Assembly: GCA_948469815.1 (NCBI GenBank)
Contig: CAOKMR010000005.1
Location: forward strand, 1 to 57,266
Origin: an uncultured Clostridiaceae bacterium
GTDB lineage: Bacteria > Bacillota > Clostridia > TANB77 > CAG-508
Length of the DNA stretch: 57,266 nucleotides
Reading direction: 5' to 3'
Under the pieces are notes generated by a model. It was not told the DNA's origin. It saw only the letters and a list, made by a program, of their open reading frames with translations, and did no database searches. Shown piece after piece: positions 8,242-20,219 of the stretch (position 1 is the stretch's first letter; every line of letters starts with the position of its first letter). Made by a program: the position numbers and the translations under genes.

Positions 8242-11200
8242 GTGTTAAAAATAACAACAAAAACTAAAAAGATATTAGCAATGTTAATTGTAATTATTAC
8301 ATTATTTACTATTGTTCAACCAGTTGTTTTTGGAGCAAATCACACAATATCTGGAAGCGGAAATGGTAAATTTATGGCTCGTCAATATGCTACAAAACTA
8401 AAAACCACAGACAATGTTGATCATGGAGAGAATGGAATAATAGCGAGAAGATTAATTATGACAGATAAAAACTGGAGTTTTGGAAATAAAGATGGAATAT
8501 TAGTATTCTGTGCCCAAATGGGAGTGCATTTTGACACTCGGAACAAGTTATGACGGCTCATACTATGTACCAACAACATCACAATTAAGACAAGGAGCAA
8601 AAGTGGCGTATTTTGGTTGGTATCAAGAACGTGGACAATATGGCTCAGATGGATATTTGCCAGATGATGCATTAAAACAATATGCTTTCACACAGCAACT
8701 TATATGGGAAACAATAGGTCAAAGTAGTGGACGATTTATAGATGACAATATTCAAAACGAATATGTTGCATTTAGAAATGAAGTAAATAGTAAAATGGCA
8801 AGAATGCAACAAAGACCTTCCTTTGATGGAACAACTGTTACACTAAAAACAGGAGAAACAACATTAACTGATAGTAAAGGAGTATTAGCAGATTACAAAA
8901 GTATTGATGTAATGGAGCAAGGAATAAGAATAACTCATAACAAAGGCGAAAATACAATGCAAATACAAGTTGGTGAGGATTGTACAGTAGAGAATTATAT
9001 AATAACAGATAATATGTTCAAAAACTGGGGACTAATTAAAGAAGAAACAGAAAACAAAAATACAACAGTATATCTTGAGTTTGCAAATGGAGTACAAGAT
9101 CAGTTATATTCTCTAGATTACAATGATCCAGTTTCTATGAGATTAAATTTATCAGTTGAGTCAAATGGAGGATTAGAAATAACCAAATTAGACAGTAACG
9201 GAACATTAATAGATGGAGCAATATTTAGAATAACAAGTGTGGAAGGATATGATAATACTGTTACAGTAACAAATGGAGAAATAGTTATTGAAGATTTAAA
9301 AGCAGGAATTTATACAATAAAAGAGGTGTCAGCACCTTATGGGTATCTATTAGATACTAAAAGTTATAATGTAGAGGTAAAATCTAATGAGATAGTAAAC
9401 AAAACAATTGCAAATAGTGAGCCTACAGGAAACCTCACAATAGAAAAAACAGATAAACAAACAGGAAATCATAATAGAGCAGATGGGACATCACATCACG
9501 GAGATGCAAGTATTGAAGGAGCAGTTTACACATTATATGCAAAAAACGATATATATAATGTAAGTAGAAGTTTAAAATATTTTTCTAAAGATGAGCCAAT
9601 TGCAACCTTCACATTTAATAAGTATGGAGTTGCTAGTGTAAAGATAACAAATACCAATACAAGAGCAGAAATCAGTGTAAAGGGAAATATACTGAAAGGA
9701 CTACCAATGGGAGAATACTATGCAAAAGAAACAATAGTTCCAACAGGTTATACACAGGACACAGATATATATAATTACACATTTTCATACCAAAACAGTA
9801 CAACAGCAGTAATTGAAGTTGCAGGAACAGTTAAGAATGTTGTACAAAAAGCACCATTTGAGGTTATCAAAGTTACAACAGATACAAACGACACAGCAAA
9901 AGTAGTTGAAGGAGCAGAGTTTACAGCAATACTAACAAAATATGTTGATTATTACAAAAGTTTTGACGAAGCACGAAAACACCTTGCAGAATTTGCAGAA
10001 GATGAATATTCTATTTTTAAGACAGGAACAGATGGACATGGAGTATCTGAACTGTTAGCCTATGGAGAATATACAGTTAATGAAACATATACACCAAGTC
10101 CAGAAATAAACAAAGTAGCAGAATTTTATGTTAGAATTGATAAAGACAGTAGAATACCAATAAAAGAATATGTAGAAAACGATTCGCCATTTTCTGCTTA
10201 TATAAAATTAGAGAAAAAGGACATAGAAACAGAAAAATATGTTATATATTCAAATGCAACATTTGAACTATATAGATTAAACGAAGATATAAAAAAATGG
10301 GAAAAAGTACAATGTAAAGTAAAAAATGAATACTTTGATACATGGACAACAGACGAAAAACGGTATCGCCATGACTGAAACAAAATTAGAAGCAGGCAGT
10401 TATAAACTAAATGAAATCAAAACTCCAACAGGTTATTTGCAACTAGATGAAGAATTAAGATTTGAAGTTAATAACAGAAATGCAACACTAGAATACGATT
10501 CTGACTGGGATGCTTGGATAACAGTAACTGCAAAAAATGAGAAACCAAAAGCAAAACTAGAACTAAAAAAAGTAATTAATTTAAGAGAGGATGTAGATCT
10601 TTCTTTAATAAAAAATATTGACTTTACAAAAATAGCATTTGACCTTGTTGCAAACGAGGATATAATCGACTTCGCAGACGGAAGTGTAATCTATAAAGCA
10701 GGGACAAAAGTTGGAAAATATTATCTAAATTTAGATGGAACTTTAACTATTGATAATCTAAAAATGGGTAAATACAATCTAAAAGAAGTTGAAACAATAG
10801 ATGGGGCAGTATTAAATGAAACAAAATATGATGTGATATTTGAACAGACAGATACAACGACAAAGGAATATACAGTAAATTTGAATATTGAAAATGAAAC
10901 AACAGTTATAGAAATATCGAAAATAGATATAACAGGAGAACAAGAAATTAAAGGAGCAAAATTAACAGTATTAAACGAAAATAATGAAATAATAGATACT
11001 TGGATATCAGAAGATAAACCACACAAAATCGAGGGGATAAAAGTGAATGAAAATCTGATATTAAGAGAAGAAATTGCCCCAAATGGATACGTTATAGCTA
11101 CAGATGTAAAATTTAAAATAGATAATACAGGTAAAGTTCAAAGAGTTGTAATGCAAGACAAAATTGTAGAAATATCAAAAATAGATATAGCAGGAAATGA

Positions 11201-12378
11201 AATTGAGGGAGCAGAACTTCAAGTTATTGATGAAGATAATAATGTAATTGACGAGTGGACATCTACAAAAGAGCCATATAGAATTAACAATTTAATAGAG
11301 GGACAAACTTATACACTAATTGAACAATATGCACCAGATGGATTTGTTATATCAAATGAAGTTAAATTTACTGTAACTACTGACAAAGAAACACAAGAAG
11401 TAAAAATGGTAGATAAAGTAGTTGAAATATCAAAACAAGATATTGCAGGAAACGAACTAGAGGGAGCTACTTTAGTTGTTACAAGCAATAAAACAAAGAA
11501 CATTATAGACAAATGGGTTTCTGGTAAAGAGCCACATAAAGTAAATGGTCTTATAGAAAACCAAGAATATATATTACACGAAGAAATAGTAGTAAATGGT
11601 TATGTAAAAGCTACTGATATAAAATTCATGGTAACAAATGATAAGGAAACTCAAAAAGTAGTAATGATTGACAAGGTATTGGAAGTCATAAAAACAGATT
11701 TAGTAACAGGCGAAGAATTAGAGGGAGCAGAACTAGAAGTTATAGATAAGGAAACAGGAGAAACAATAGACAAATGGATTTCTAGCAAAGAGCCTCATAA
11801 AGTTGTAGGATTAGAAGAAAATAAAACTTATATTCTAAAAGAAACAAATTGTCCTTATGGTTTTGAACAAGCAGAGGAGATCGAATTTACAGTTAGTGAA
11901 AACAAAGAAACACAGAAAATCGAAATGAAAGATATGCCTATAATGAAAAATGTACAATTAGTGAAAATAGATAGTAGCACAAAAGAGATAATTAAGAATA
12001 AGTTTATTTTTGGAATTTATGAGAATGAGGAATGTACAAAACTAATCAAAGAACTTGAAAGTAATAGCAAAAATGGAACAATTTTATTTGAAAATTTACG
12101 TTATGGAGTTTACTATATAAAAGAATTAAATGCACCAAAGAACTATCAAATATCAGATAAGATAGTAAAAATAGAAATAAATCATGAAGGGGTATATGCA
12201 GATAATATAGAACTTACAGAACAAGACGAAATATATTCATTTGAATTTCAAAATGAGAAAATAGATACACCAAAAACTCGGAGATAATATAATATGGATA
12301 ATTTTATTAACTATAACAGGAATATCTTTAATTAGCATAAGTTTGTATGAGATAAATAAGAGAAGAAAGAATAAATAG
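8242..12378 (+). CDS. SpaA/Cna-B-type sortase-anchored adhesin with three CGG frameshifts
   Basis: Start GTG 8242 behind TGGAGGAA, giving a signal peptide (basic residues, hydrophobic ILAMLIVIITLFTIV, then VFGANHT). Reading +1 at CGG 8539, 10361 and 12279 yields one protein of about 1,377 aa. After an N-terminal thioester-domain-like region it has many Cna-B/SpaA repeats, including five close copies of about 85 aa with EISKxDIAGNE and GYVxATDVKF-like edges. It ends in TPKTGD, a hydrophobic helix and RRKNK, a sorting signal that exists only after the third shift. Probably displayed on the cell wall by the class B sortase at 32508, aiding mating contact. Confidence 0.88.
8539..8542 (+). other. 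CGG +1 frameshift site in the adhesin, N-terminal (CGGA)
   Basis: Frame before: HFDT; skipping C 8539 gives GTSYDGSYY. Without the shift the protein stops at 8553. Preceding codon ACT. Confidence 0.85.
10361..10364 (+). other. CGG +1 frameshift site in the adhesin, middle (CGGT)
   Basis: TTDEK then GIAMTETKLEAGSY after skipping C 10361, matching the usual G-x-A-x-T-x-x-L-x-x-G-x-Y edge of Cna-B repeats. Preceding codon AAA. Confidence 0.88.
12279..12282 (+). other. CGG +1 frameshift site at the sortase motif (CGGA)
   Basis: The zero frame ends PKTRR-stop. Skipping C 12279 gives PKTGDN followed by a membrane helix and positive tail, i.e. the cell-wall sorting signal. Preceding codon ACT. Confidence 0.9.
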
Positions 12379-12388
12379 AAATAGTAAT

Positions 12389-12420
12389 AATAAAGGTGGT
12401 TATACTAGACCACCTTTATT
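12389..12420 (+). terminator. Hairpin between the adhesin and the small gene
   Basis: Perfect 12-bp stem, AATAAAGGTGGT with ACCACCTTTATT, and an 8-base loop. The T tract after it is weak, so it may be an attenuator or mRNA-stabilising hairpin rather than a full terminator. Confidence 0.6.
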
Positions 12421-12442
12421 AATCTAAAAGGTAGGTGCAGAA

Positions 12443-12670
12443 ATGGCAAAATATACAGCAAATCAAAAAAGTAAACTTTTTAAAAAGTTGAAAAATATAA
12501 ATATTGTTACAGAAAAGGATATTTTAAATTTAAAAGTTACAGACCTAAAAAAATTAAAACAAGCTGAGAATAAGACAATCATAACAATAGCTGATATAGA
12601 ATTGATATGGCTTATGCAGGAAGCAATAGAAAATAAGAAATTGCTAGAGTTTTTTACAGATACTGAATAA
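12443..12670 (+). CDS. Small hypothetical ICE protein
   Basis: 75 aa, lysine-rich and helical, starting MAKYTANQKSKLF behind AAAGGTAGG. It contains a K-x-x-D-I-x-x-L pattern (TEKDILNLKVTDLKKLK) but no recognised domain. It lies 21 bp upstream of the helicase-methylase and is probably co-translated with it; small genes in this position occur in other Tn1549-like elements. Confidence 0.7.
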   Translation: MAKYTANQKSKLFKKLKNINIVTEKDILNLKVTDLKKLKQAENKTIITIADIELIWLMQEAIENKKLLEFFTDTE

Positions 12671-12691
12671 CAAAAAGAATTGAGGTGCAAA

Positions 12692-15600
12692 ATGGGGAAA
12701 ATAGTAGAAACAAGAAAGAGATATAAAGAAACAATAAATGAAATCACAAAGAGCGAAGAAAATTGGATCAAGTTTTTAGACAGCAGTTCTTGGAATTTTA
12801 AGTATGATTTTATAGATCAAGTATTAATTTATACACAAAAGCCAGAGGCAAAAGCATGTGCATCAATGGATATATGGAATAAAAAGTTACACAGGTGGGT
12901 AAATAAAAATGCAGATGTAATATTCGTACTTTCAAAAGATGATAATAACGCATATCCATTTGATATTGTATTTGATGTAACTGATACACACAACTATAAA
13001 GGAACAGAATACAAATTATGGAGTGTTAAACAAGAATATGAAGAAAAAGTTATTGAAACATTAGAGGCAACATTTGGAGGAGAAAGTTGTAACACATTAG
13101 CAGAACAAATTATTTCAAGTTCATATAGTATGGTAATGGATAATATACAAGATTATCTTCCAACAATTCACGAGAATAAAAATGGAACAGGACTTGAAAA
13201 TTTAACAGATAATGAAATTCAAGATAGTATGGTACTAAAAGTTCATGCAAGTGTTGCTTATATGATGATGACAAGATGTGGAATAAATGCAATGGAACAT
13301 ATATCTGAGCAAGAATTTATGCTTGTAAAAAAATTTAATAGTGATAAAATAATTACAACATTAGGAACAACAATAGGCGATATAGCTGAAATGGGACTAA
13401 AAGAAATTGCAAAAACAATTACAAATCTGCAAAAATTAGAAAGAAATATAAATCGTACATTTGCAGAAAACAAAAAACAGGAGTATTCTAATGGTATAGA
13501 AAAAGTCGAAGGAGGAAATGAGTATGGAGAAAATAGAATACACGAAGATAAAAGATTACAATATACCGAATTTAGCAATGGAGAAAGAGAAGATACCGAA
13601 TGGCAAATACGCCAGAATGAGACTGAAATTTCTAAGAGAAAACAAAAAAGCATATTATTCAATACTATTGATGGACAAAAGCTTGAACGAAGAATTAATG
13701 AGAGTACAAGAACAAGCAACCGAAATGATAAACAAAATAATAGAGAAATTAGTGAAACAGGAAGGGATAACAGAAGAAATGAAAGCACGAGATCCGATGG
13801 AATGGACAGGGGTAATGAACAATTGCAAGATGATAGCAGAGGGGCAAGTAATCAGGGAACTAATATACAGCTAGATTTATTACTAACTGAAAATGAACAA
13901 AAACAAAAAATAACAGAGGTGCAAGACACTTCTGTTTTTTCTTTGCCACAAAATAAAGAAGATATATCTTTAGAAGAAAAATTATATAAATTTTATAATA
14001 ATTATGATATTTATGATGTTGACGAAGTTTCAATGGAACAAGTAAAGGCAGACTTAAAAGATAATGAATCAATAAATGAAACATTAAATTATTTAAAAGA
14101 AATATACGAGGCAGAGGACGAGCCTTTAAAGGAAGAATTTGAAACTGAGATTTTAGAAATTATTATTGAACTAGAGAAATTATTACCAGAAGAAACAAAA
14201 GATAAAAAAGAGGAATATATTTATTCAATAGGAGATAATGTTTTTTTGGGTACAACTGAATATCAAATTACAGCTATTAATGGAGATACAGTATCTATTG
14301 CAGATGTGAGTTTTCCAGTATTAGTAGAACAATTAGATTTTCAAGAATTTAATAAAAGAGTAAGAGAAAATCCTATAAATGATAATCTAAAGGAAAGACA
14401 AAGAGCAGAAGATACAGTAGAAGATATAGTAGAAGAAAACGATGATGAAGATATCAAAGAAACTGAAATCAGAGAAAAGGAAATAAAGGAATTAAAAAAT
14501 TTTATCGGTAGAAAAGTAAAAAATGGAGAAATAACATATACAATAGTTGGTGTAGAGCCAATAGATGATATAAATGAAGGGGAAGACTTATTTAATCTTC
14601 AAGATGATAATACTAAAGAATATACAATAGAACCAGTAGGGTTTGTCAAATATCTTATTAAAATAGAGCAAGGTATAACTAATGTAGATACAAATATAGA
14701 AGAAATTAAAGAAGATAAACAAGAAAATGAACTAAAAGCAAAAGTAAAAACAAGACGAAAAAATAAAATTGAATATTTTGATTTACACCCAGAAATTCCA
14801 CTAGAAGATAGGCATAATTTTAAAATACAAAATGAGGATTTAGGTGCAGGTGGAAAAAAAGAAAAATATAGAAATAATGTACAAGCAATTAGAGTTCTAA
14901 AACAATGTGAAAATGAAAATAGATATGCGACTCCAGAAGAACAGGAAATATTATCAAAGTATGTAGGTTGGGGAGGAATACCAGAGGTATTTGACACTAG
15001 AAATGACAACTGGGATGCAGAATATAATGAATTAAAGTCCTTACTAACTGAAAAGGAATATGAGGAGGCAAGAAGGTCAACATTAACAGCTTTTTATACA
15101 CCACCGATAGTTATAAAATCAATATATAAAGCACTAGAAAATATGGGACTAAAGAGAGGAAATATATTAGAGCCAAGTTGTCGGTGTACGGTAATTTCTT
15201 TGGAATGATACCAAATACATTAAGTGAATGCAAAATGTATGGAGTTGAGATAGATACTATCTCTGGAGGAATTGCTAGGCAGTTATATCAAAAAAATACA
15301 ATAGCAATAAAAGGGTTTGAAGATGTAGAACTTCCAGACTCTTTTTTTGATGTAGCAATTCGGCAATGTTCCTTTTCGGAGATTTTAAGGTTTATGATAA
15401 AAGATATGATAAAAATAAATTTTTAATTCACGATTATTTCTTCGGAAAGAGTTTAGACAAAGTTAGACAAGGAGGAGTAATTGCATTTATCACAAGCAAA
15501 GGTACACTAGATAAAGAAGATGACAGTGTTAGACGTTATTTATCACAAAGAGCAGAATTGATTGGAGCAATAAGACTTCCCAATGATACATTTAAAAGAA

Positions 15601-18600
15601 ATGCAGGAACAGAGGTTACATCCGATATTATATTTCTAAAGAAACGAGACAAAATTACAGATATAGTAGATGATTGGGTAGAAATAGCAGAAAATGAGGA
15701 TGGAATAAGAATAAATAAATACTTTGCAGACCACCCCGAAATGATACTTCGGAAAAATGGAAATCGTGCCAACTCAATATGGTATGGACTCAACTTGTAA
15801 GGCACACGAGTATGTAGAATTACCAAAATTATTAAATGATGCAATAGTTTATTTAGAAAATAAAATTGACGATTACCAAATAGATATGATAGACGAAGAT
15901 GAAAAAACTATTCCAGCAAATCCTAATGTAAGAAATTTTTCATATACAATAGTTGATGAACAGGTGTATTATAGAGAAAATAGCCAAATGATTTTACAAG
16001 ACCTACCAATAACATCTATTAACAGAATTAAAAGTATGATAGCAATAAGGGAATGTGTAAGAGAACTTATAGATGTACAAATGGAAGATGGTTCAAATGA
16101 CGAAATAAAAGAGTTACAAGCAAGATTGAATGGACTATATGATAATTTTACTAATAAATATGGACTAATAAATAGTACTACAAATGAAAGAGCATTTTCT
16201 GAGGATAGTAGTTATTATCTATTATGCTCACTTGAAATATTAAACGAGAATAAGAAATTTATACGAAAAGCTGATATGTTTACCAAGAGAACAATAAAGC
16301 CAAATAGAACAGTAACGAAAGTAGATAATAGTATTGATAGTTTAATTTTATCAATATCAGAAAAAGCACGAGTAGATTTAGAATATATGCAAGGTCTAAC
16401 AGGAAAAACACAAGAAGAACTTATAGAGGAACTAGAAGGTAGTATATATAAAGATCCTATAAGTGAAGAATATGTTACAGCAGACGAATATCTTTCTGGA
16501 AATGTAAGAGAAAAGCTAAAAATAGCAAGAAGAATGGCAGAAAATGATAAGGAGTATGAAATCAATGTAAAAGCATTAGAACAAGTAAAAATACCAGATT
16601 TGTCAGCTAGTGAAATCAGTGTAAGATTAGGTGCGACGTGGATACCTCTTTCAGATATAGAACAATTTATGTATGAACTGCTTGGAACAAGCGATAACAA
16701 AAAGAGATATATAAAAGTACACTATTCGGACTATACATCTGAGTGGAATATTAGTGGTAAAGGCGAAGATTGTAGTAATGTAAAGGCTTTTAACACTTAT
16801 GGTACAAGGAGAGTAAATGCGTATAAGATAATTGAAACTACATTAAATTTAAAAGACGTAAGAATATATGATACAGTTATTAATATTGATGGAAAAGAAG
16901 AAAGAGTATTAAATGCAAAAGAAACGGCTATTGCACAGTCTAAACAAGAACTTATAAAAGAAAAGTTTACAGAATGGATATGGAAGGATCAATCTAGGCG
17001 TGAAAGATTAGTCAATTTATATAATGATAAATTTAATAATATTAGACCAAGAGAATATAATGGGAGATATATAAATTTTGGAGGAATTAATCCAGAGATA
17101 AGGCTAAGAAAACATCAAGAAAATGCAATAGCACATATTCTTTATGGTGGTAATACATTGTTAGCACATGAAGTTGGTGCAGGTAAAACATTTGAAATGG
17201 TAGCAGGAGCTATGGAAGCTAAAAGGCTTGGACTTTGTAACAAGTCTTTATTTTGTGTTCCAAACCACATAATAGAACAATTTGCAAGTGAATTTATGCA
17301 GTTGTATCCAAGTGCAAATATTCTTGTTGCAACGAAAAAGGACTTTACAACTAATAATCGTAAAAAGTTCTGTTCAAAAATAGCAACAGGAGATTATGAT
17401 GCTGTAATTATTCGGACACTCGCAATTTGAGAAAATACCAATATCAAAAGAAAGACAAGAAGCAATATTACAAGAACAGATAAATGATTTAGTGTTATCA
17501 ATAGATAATTTAAAAAATAATGACGGAGAATATTATTCAATAAAGCAACTAGAGAAAAGTAAAAGTAAAATAGAAGAAAAGCTAAAGAGATTAAATGACC
17601 AGAGCAAAAAGGACAATGTAATAACTTTTGAGCAACTAGGTTGTGATAGACTTTTTATTGACGAGGCACATTATTTTAAGAACTTATTTTTATTTACTAA
17701 AATGCGTAATGTTGGTGGAATTGCACAAACAGAGGCACAGAAAAGTTCTGATTTATTTATGAAATGTAGATATTTAGACGAATTAACTGGAGGAAAAGGT
17801 ATTGTTTTTGCAACTGGGACACCTATCTCTAATTCAATGGTAGAACTTTATACAATGCAAAGGTATTTACAGTATAGTACATTAGTAGAAAGGGGACTAA
17901 TACAATTCGACAGTTGGGCAAGTACCTTTGGAGAAACAGTAACAGCACTGGAACTAGCACCAGAAGGAACAGGATACAGATCAAAAACGAGATTTTCAAA
18001 ATTTTATAATCTTCCAGAACTGATGTCTATGTTTAAAGAAATAGCAGATATTCAAACAGCAGATACATTAAATCTACCAGTACCAAAAGTAAATGCTTAC
18101 ACAATAGATGTTGATGCAAGTGATATACAAAAGGGTATGGTACAAGACTTAGCAAAAAGAGCAGAAAGAATTAGAAAGAAGCAAGTTAATTCAAAAACAG
18201 ATAATATGCTTAGAATAACAAATGAAGGACGAAAGCTTGCACTAGACCAAAGAATAATAAATGATATGCTACCAGATTATGAAAATGGAAAAGTAAATGT
18301 GTGTGCTAATAATATATATAAGATATGGGAAAAAACTAAGGATAAAAAGTCAACACAGCTAGTGTTTTGTGATTTATCAACTCCCAAGAGTTTAGGTACA
18401 GAAGATAATCCATATGAAATGGAATTTTTAAATGGAGAGTGGTATTTAAAAGATAGACCATTTACGGATGTTTATACTGACTTAAAGAGAAAACTAATAT
18501 CTAAAGGAATACCAGAAGATGAGATAGCTTTTATACATGACGCTACAACAGAAACAAAAAAGAAGGAACTATTTGCAAAGGTTAAGAGTGGAAATATAAG

Positions 18601-19648
18601 GGTTTTGATGGGTTCAACCTCTAAAATGGGAGCAGGTACAAACGTACAAAATAAAATTAAAGCAATACACCATTTAGATGTACCATGGAGACCTAGTGAT
18701 TTACAACAACGAAATGGTCGTGGAGTTCGTCAAGGAAATGAAAATGAAGAAATAGATATTTACACTTATGTTACAAAAGGAACATTTGATGCTTATTCTT
18801 ATCAAACAGTAGAAAGAAAACAGAGAGGTGTATCACAAATAATGACCTCAAAAGTAATATCACGTTCTGAGGAAGATATTGATGAAAAAGCACTTTCTTA
18901 TGCTGAAATAAAGGCACTTGCTACTGGAAATCCATTGATAATTGAAAAAGCAGAATTAGAAGAACAGAGTTCTAAGTTAAAAATATTAAAACAAAGTTAT
19001 TTAAGTGAAATTTATAGACTTGAAGACGCAATAGTAAAATTTTATCCAGTAGAAATAAAGAACAATGAAGAATTAATTAGTAATATGCAAAAAGATTTGG
19101 AACTGGTTAAAGAAAATACAGAACTTAATAATGAGGACAAGTTTTCTCCTATAATTTTAAAAGGAAAACAATATGTAAAAAAAGAAGATGCAGGAAAAAT
19201 GATACTTGAAATATGTAAAAGTAAGGAAAATAAAGAAATAGAAGAAATAGGTAAATATAGAGGGTTAAAAATGGAACTTGAAATTGTAGCAGGAGATTAT
19301 ATTTTAGCTTTAAAAGGAGAATCTGCATATAGTATAAAATTAGGAAAAGATGTCTTTGGAAATATAACGAGAATGGATAATGCTATTACTGATATAGAGA
19401 AAAAATTGAATAATACTAATAATGATCTAGAAAATTTAAAACAGCAATTTGAAAATGCAAAAATACAAGTAAAAGTACCATTTGACAAAGAAAGAGAGTT
19501 ACAAGAAAAAATTATACGATTGAATGAAGTAAATAAAGAACTTGAGATCAAGGACAATGAACACGAAATGGTAGATGATGAAATAGAGGAACAGGAAGAT
19601 TATATTCCAGAAAAAGATAATAGAAGCTATGAATTAGAGGCAAGATAA
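12692..19648 (+). CDS. Giant SNF2-type helicase / N6-adenine DNA methylase with six CGG frameshifts
   Basis: Start ATG 12692 behind GAGGTG. With +1 shifts at 15182, 15189, 15361, 15377, 15750 and 17413 it is one protein of about 2,316 aa. In order: an ArdC-like N-terminus (WIKFLDSSSWNFKYDFIDQVLIY), a disordered region, methylase motif I (EPSCGVGNFFG), motif IV (AIGNVPFGDF, the NPPF position), then helicase motifs (HEVGAGKT, FIDEAH, FATGTPISNSM, and QRNGRGVRQGNE of motif VI), ending in a coiled coil. Proteins of this type occur in most Tn1549-like ICEs and may protect or process incoming DNA. Without the shifts it is seven broken pieces, yet every domain is intact, arguing against decay. Confidence 0.9.
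13518..13874 (+). CDS. TnpV-like protein nested in another frame of the helicase gene
   Basis: 118 aa in the +1 frame relative to the helicase-methylase. It has the TnpV pattern: YNIPNLAM, GKYARMRLKFLRENK, Y-x-x-LLMDKSLNEEL, VKQEGITEEMKARDPMEWTGVMN and a terminal ELIYS. The ribosome binding site GAAGGAGG (13508-13515) suits ATG 13524 better than ATG 13518. The host frame has no stop here and encodes a Glu/Arg/Asn/Ser-rich stretch that looks disordered. Function of TnpV is not established. This is a true overlapping gene by sequence, not a shadow, because the family pattern is specific. Confidence 0.8.
   Translation: MSMEKIEYTKIKDYNIPNLAMEKEKIPNGKYARMRLKFLRENKKAYYSILLMDKSLNEELMRVQEQATEMINKIIEKLVKQEGITEEMKARDPMEWTGVMNNCKMIAEGQVIRELIYS
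15182..15192 (+). other. Two CGG +1 frameshift sites in methylase motif I (CGGT, CGGT)
   Basis: CGG at 15182 and 15189, seven bases apart. Skipping both C gives PSCGVGNFFGMIPN, the SAM-binding motif. Preceding codons TGT and GTA. After the first shift the second CGG falls in frame and is followed by TAA unless skipped. Confidence 0.92.
15361..15380 (+). other. Two CGG +1 frameshift sites in methylase motif IV (CGGC, CGGA)
   Basis: CGG at 15361 and 15377. Skipping both gives DVAIGNVPFGDFKVYD, the catalytic N-P-P-F-like motif of N6-adenine methylases. Preceding codons ATT and TTT. The first is the only CGGC of the 21 sites. Confidence 0.92.
15750..15753 (+). other. CGG +1 frameshift site in the helicase-methylase (CGGA)
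   Basis: HPEMIL then GKMEIVPTQYGMDST after skipping C 15750, matching the usual PEMMLG segment of these proteins. Preceding codon CTT. Confidence 0.88.
17413..17416 (+). other. CGG +1 frameshift site in the helicase (CGGA)
   Basis: DAVII then GHSQFEKIPIS after skipping C 17413, a conserved helicase segment. Zero frame stops at 17430. Preceding codon ATT. Confidence 0.9.
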
Positions 19649-19657
19649 AAAGTTTAA

Positions 19658-19686
19658 TTGACATAAATAAAAATAAATAGTATAAT
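19658..19686 (+). promoter_or_regulatory. Vegetative-type promoter
   Basis: TTGACA at 19658-19663 and TATAAT at 19681-19686 with a 17-bp spacer, both perfect consensus, upstream of the small gene at 19723. Confidence 0.82.
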
Positions 19687-19722
19687 TATTTTAGTTAATA
19701 GAAAATTTAAAGGAGATTTAAT

Positions 19723-20082
19723 ATGGAAATAAAGACAAAGAAGATGATTAATACTATTATTTTTTCTATAATAGGATGTATAGCATTTGGTTGTGCAATT
19801 CATGAAGGTATTGGCTATCAAATAAATAATGAAGGTAGTGATATATGGTATAGACATGCACCTCTTGACAAAATTAAAGCATACCGTGAAAAACTTGGAA
19901 TACAATTTCGTGATTCAGGAATTAATAATTTAAGTGATCAGAAATACTCTCAGCTAGAGAGAGAGATGCGTAAAGCAGATAATGTTATAAGTGCTAGGGA
20001 GAATGCCATATATGAAAGAGAACATCCAAACGCTCAACCAGTATATCACAGCAACGGATACTATTTAGAAAGTGATGATTAA
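19723..20082 (+). CDS. Small membrane-anchored hypothetical protein
   Basis: 119 aa with one hydrophobic segment (about residues 10-30, IIFSIIGCIAFGCAI) and a polar, Tyr/Glu/Arg-rich outer part. It has AAAGGAG as ribosome binding site and its own strong promoter, unlike the neighbours. Followed by a hairpin with a T tract. Family unknown. Confidence 0.72.
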   Translation: MEIKTKKMINTIIFSIIGCIAFGCAIHEGIGYQINNEGSDIWYRHAPLDKIKAYREKLGIQFRDSGINNLSDQKYSQLEREMRKADNVISARENAIYEREHPNAQPVYHSNGYYLESDD

Positions 20083-20112
20083 GTCTAGTTATTTAATTAA
20101 ATATGAAAGTAA

Positions 20113-20146
20113 GAAAGAAGTAGATAAAAATATTTACTTCTTTTTT
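20113..20146 (+). terminator. Terminator after the small membrane protein
   Basis: AAGAAGTA pairs with TACTTCTT across an AT-rich loop, followed by T residues. Confidence 0.65.
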
Positions 20147-20219
20147 ATTGGAAAGGTAGGAAAAATCAAATGGAAACAATAAAAGAAATGAAAAAAATCA
20201 AGAGAAAGTAGATGATATT

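Noticed and set aside
13258-13788. Minus-strand 176-aa ORF opposite the helicase gene
   Set aside because: Ser/Leu/Phe-rich shadow without ribosome binding site or family pattern; unlike nested tnpV it matches nothing.
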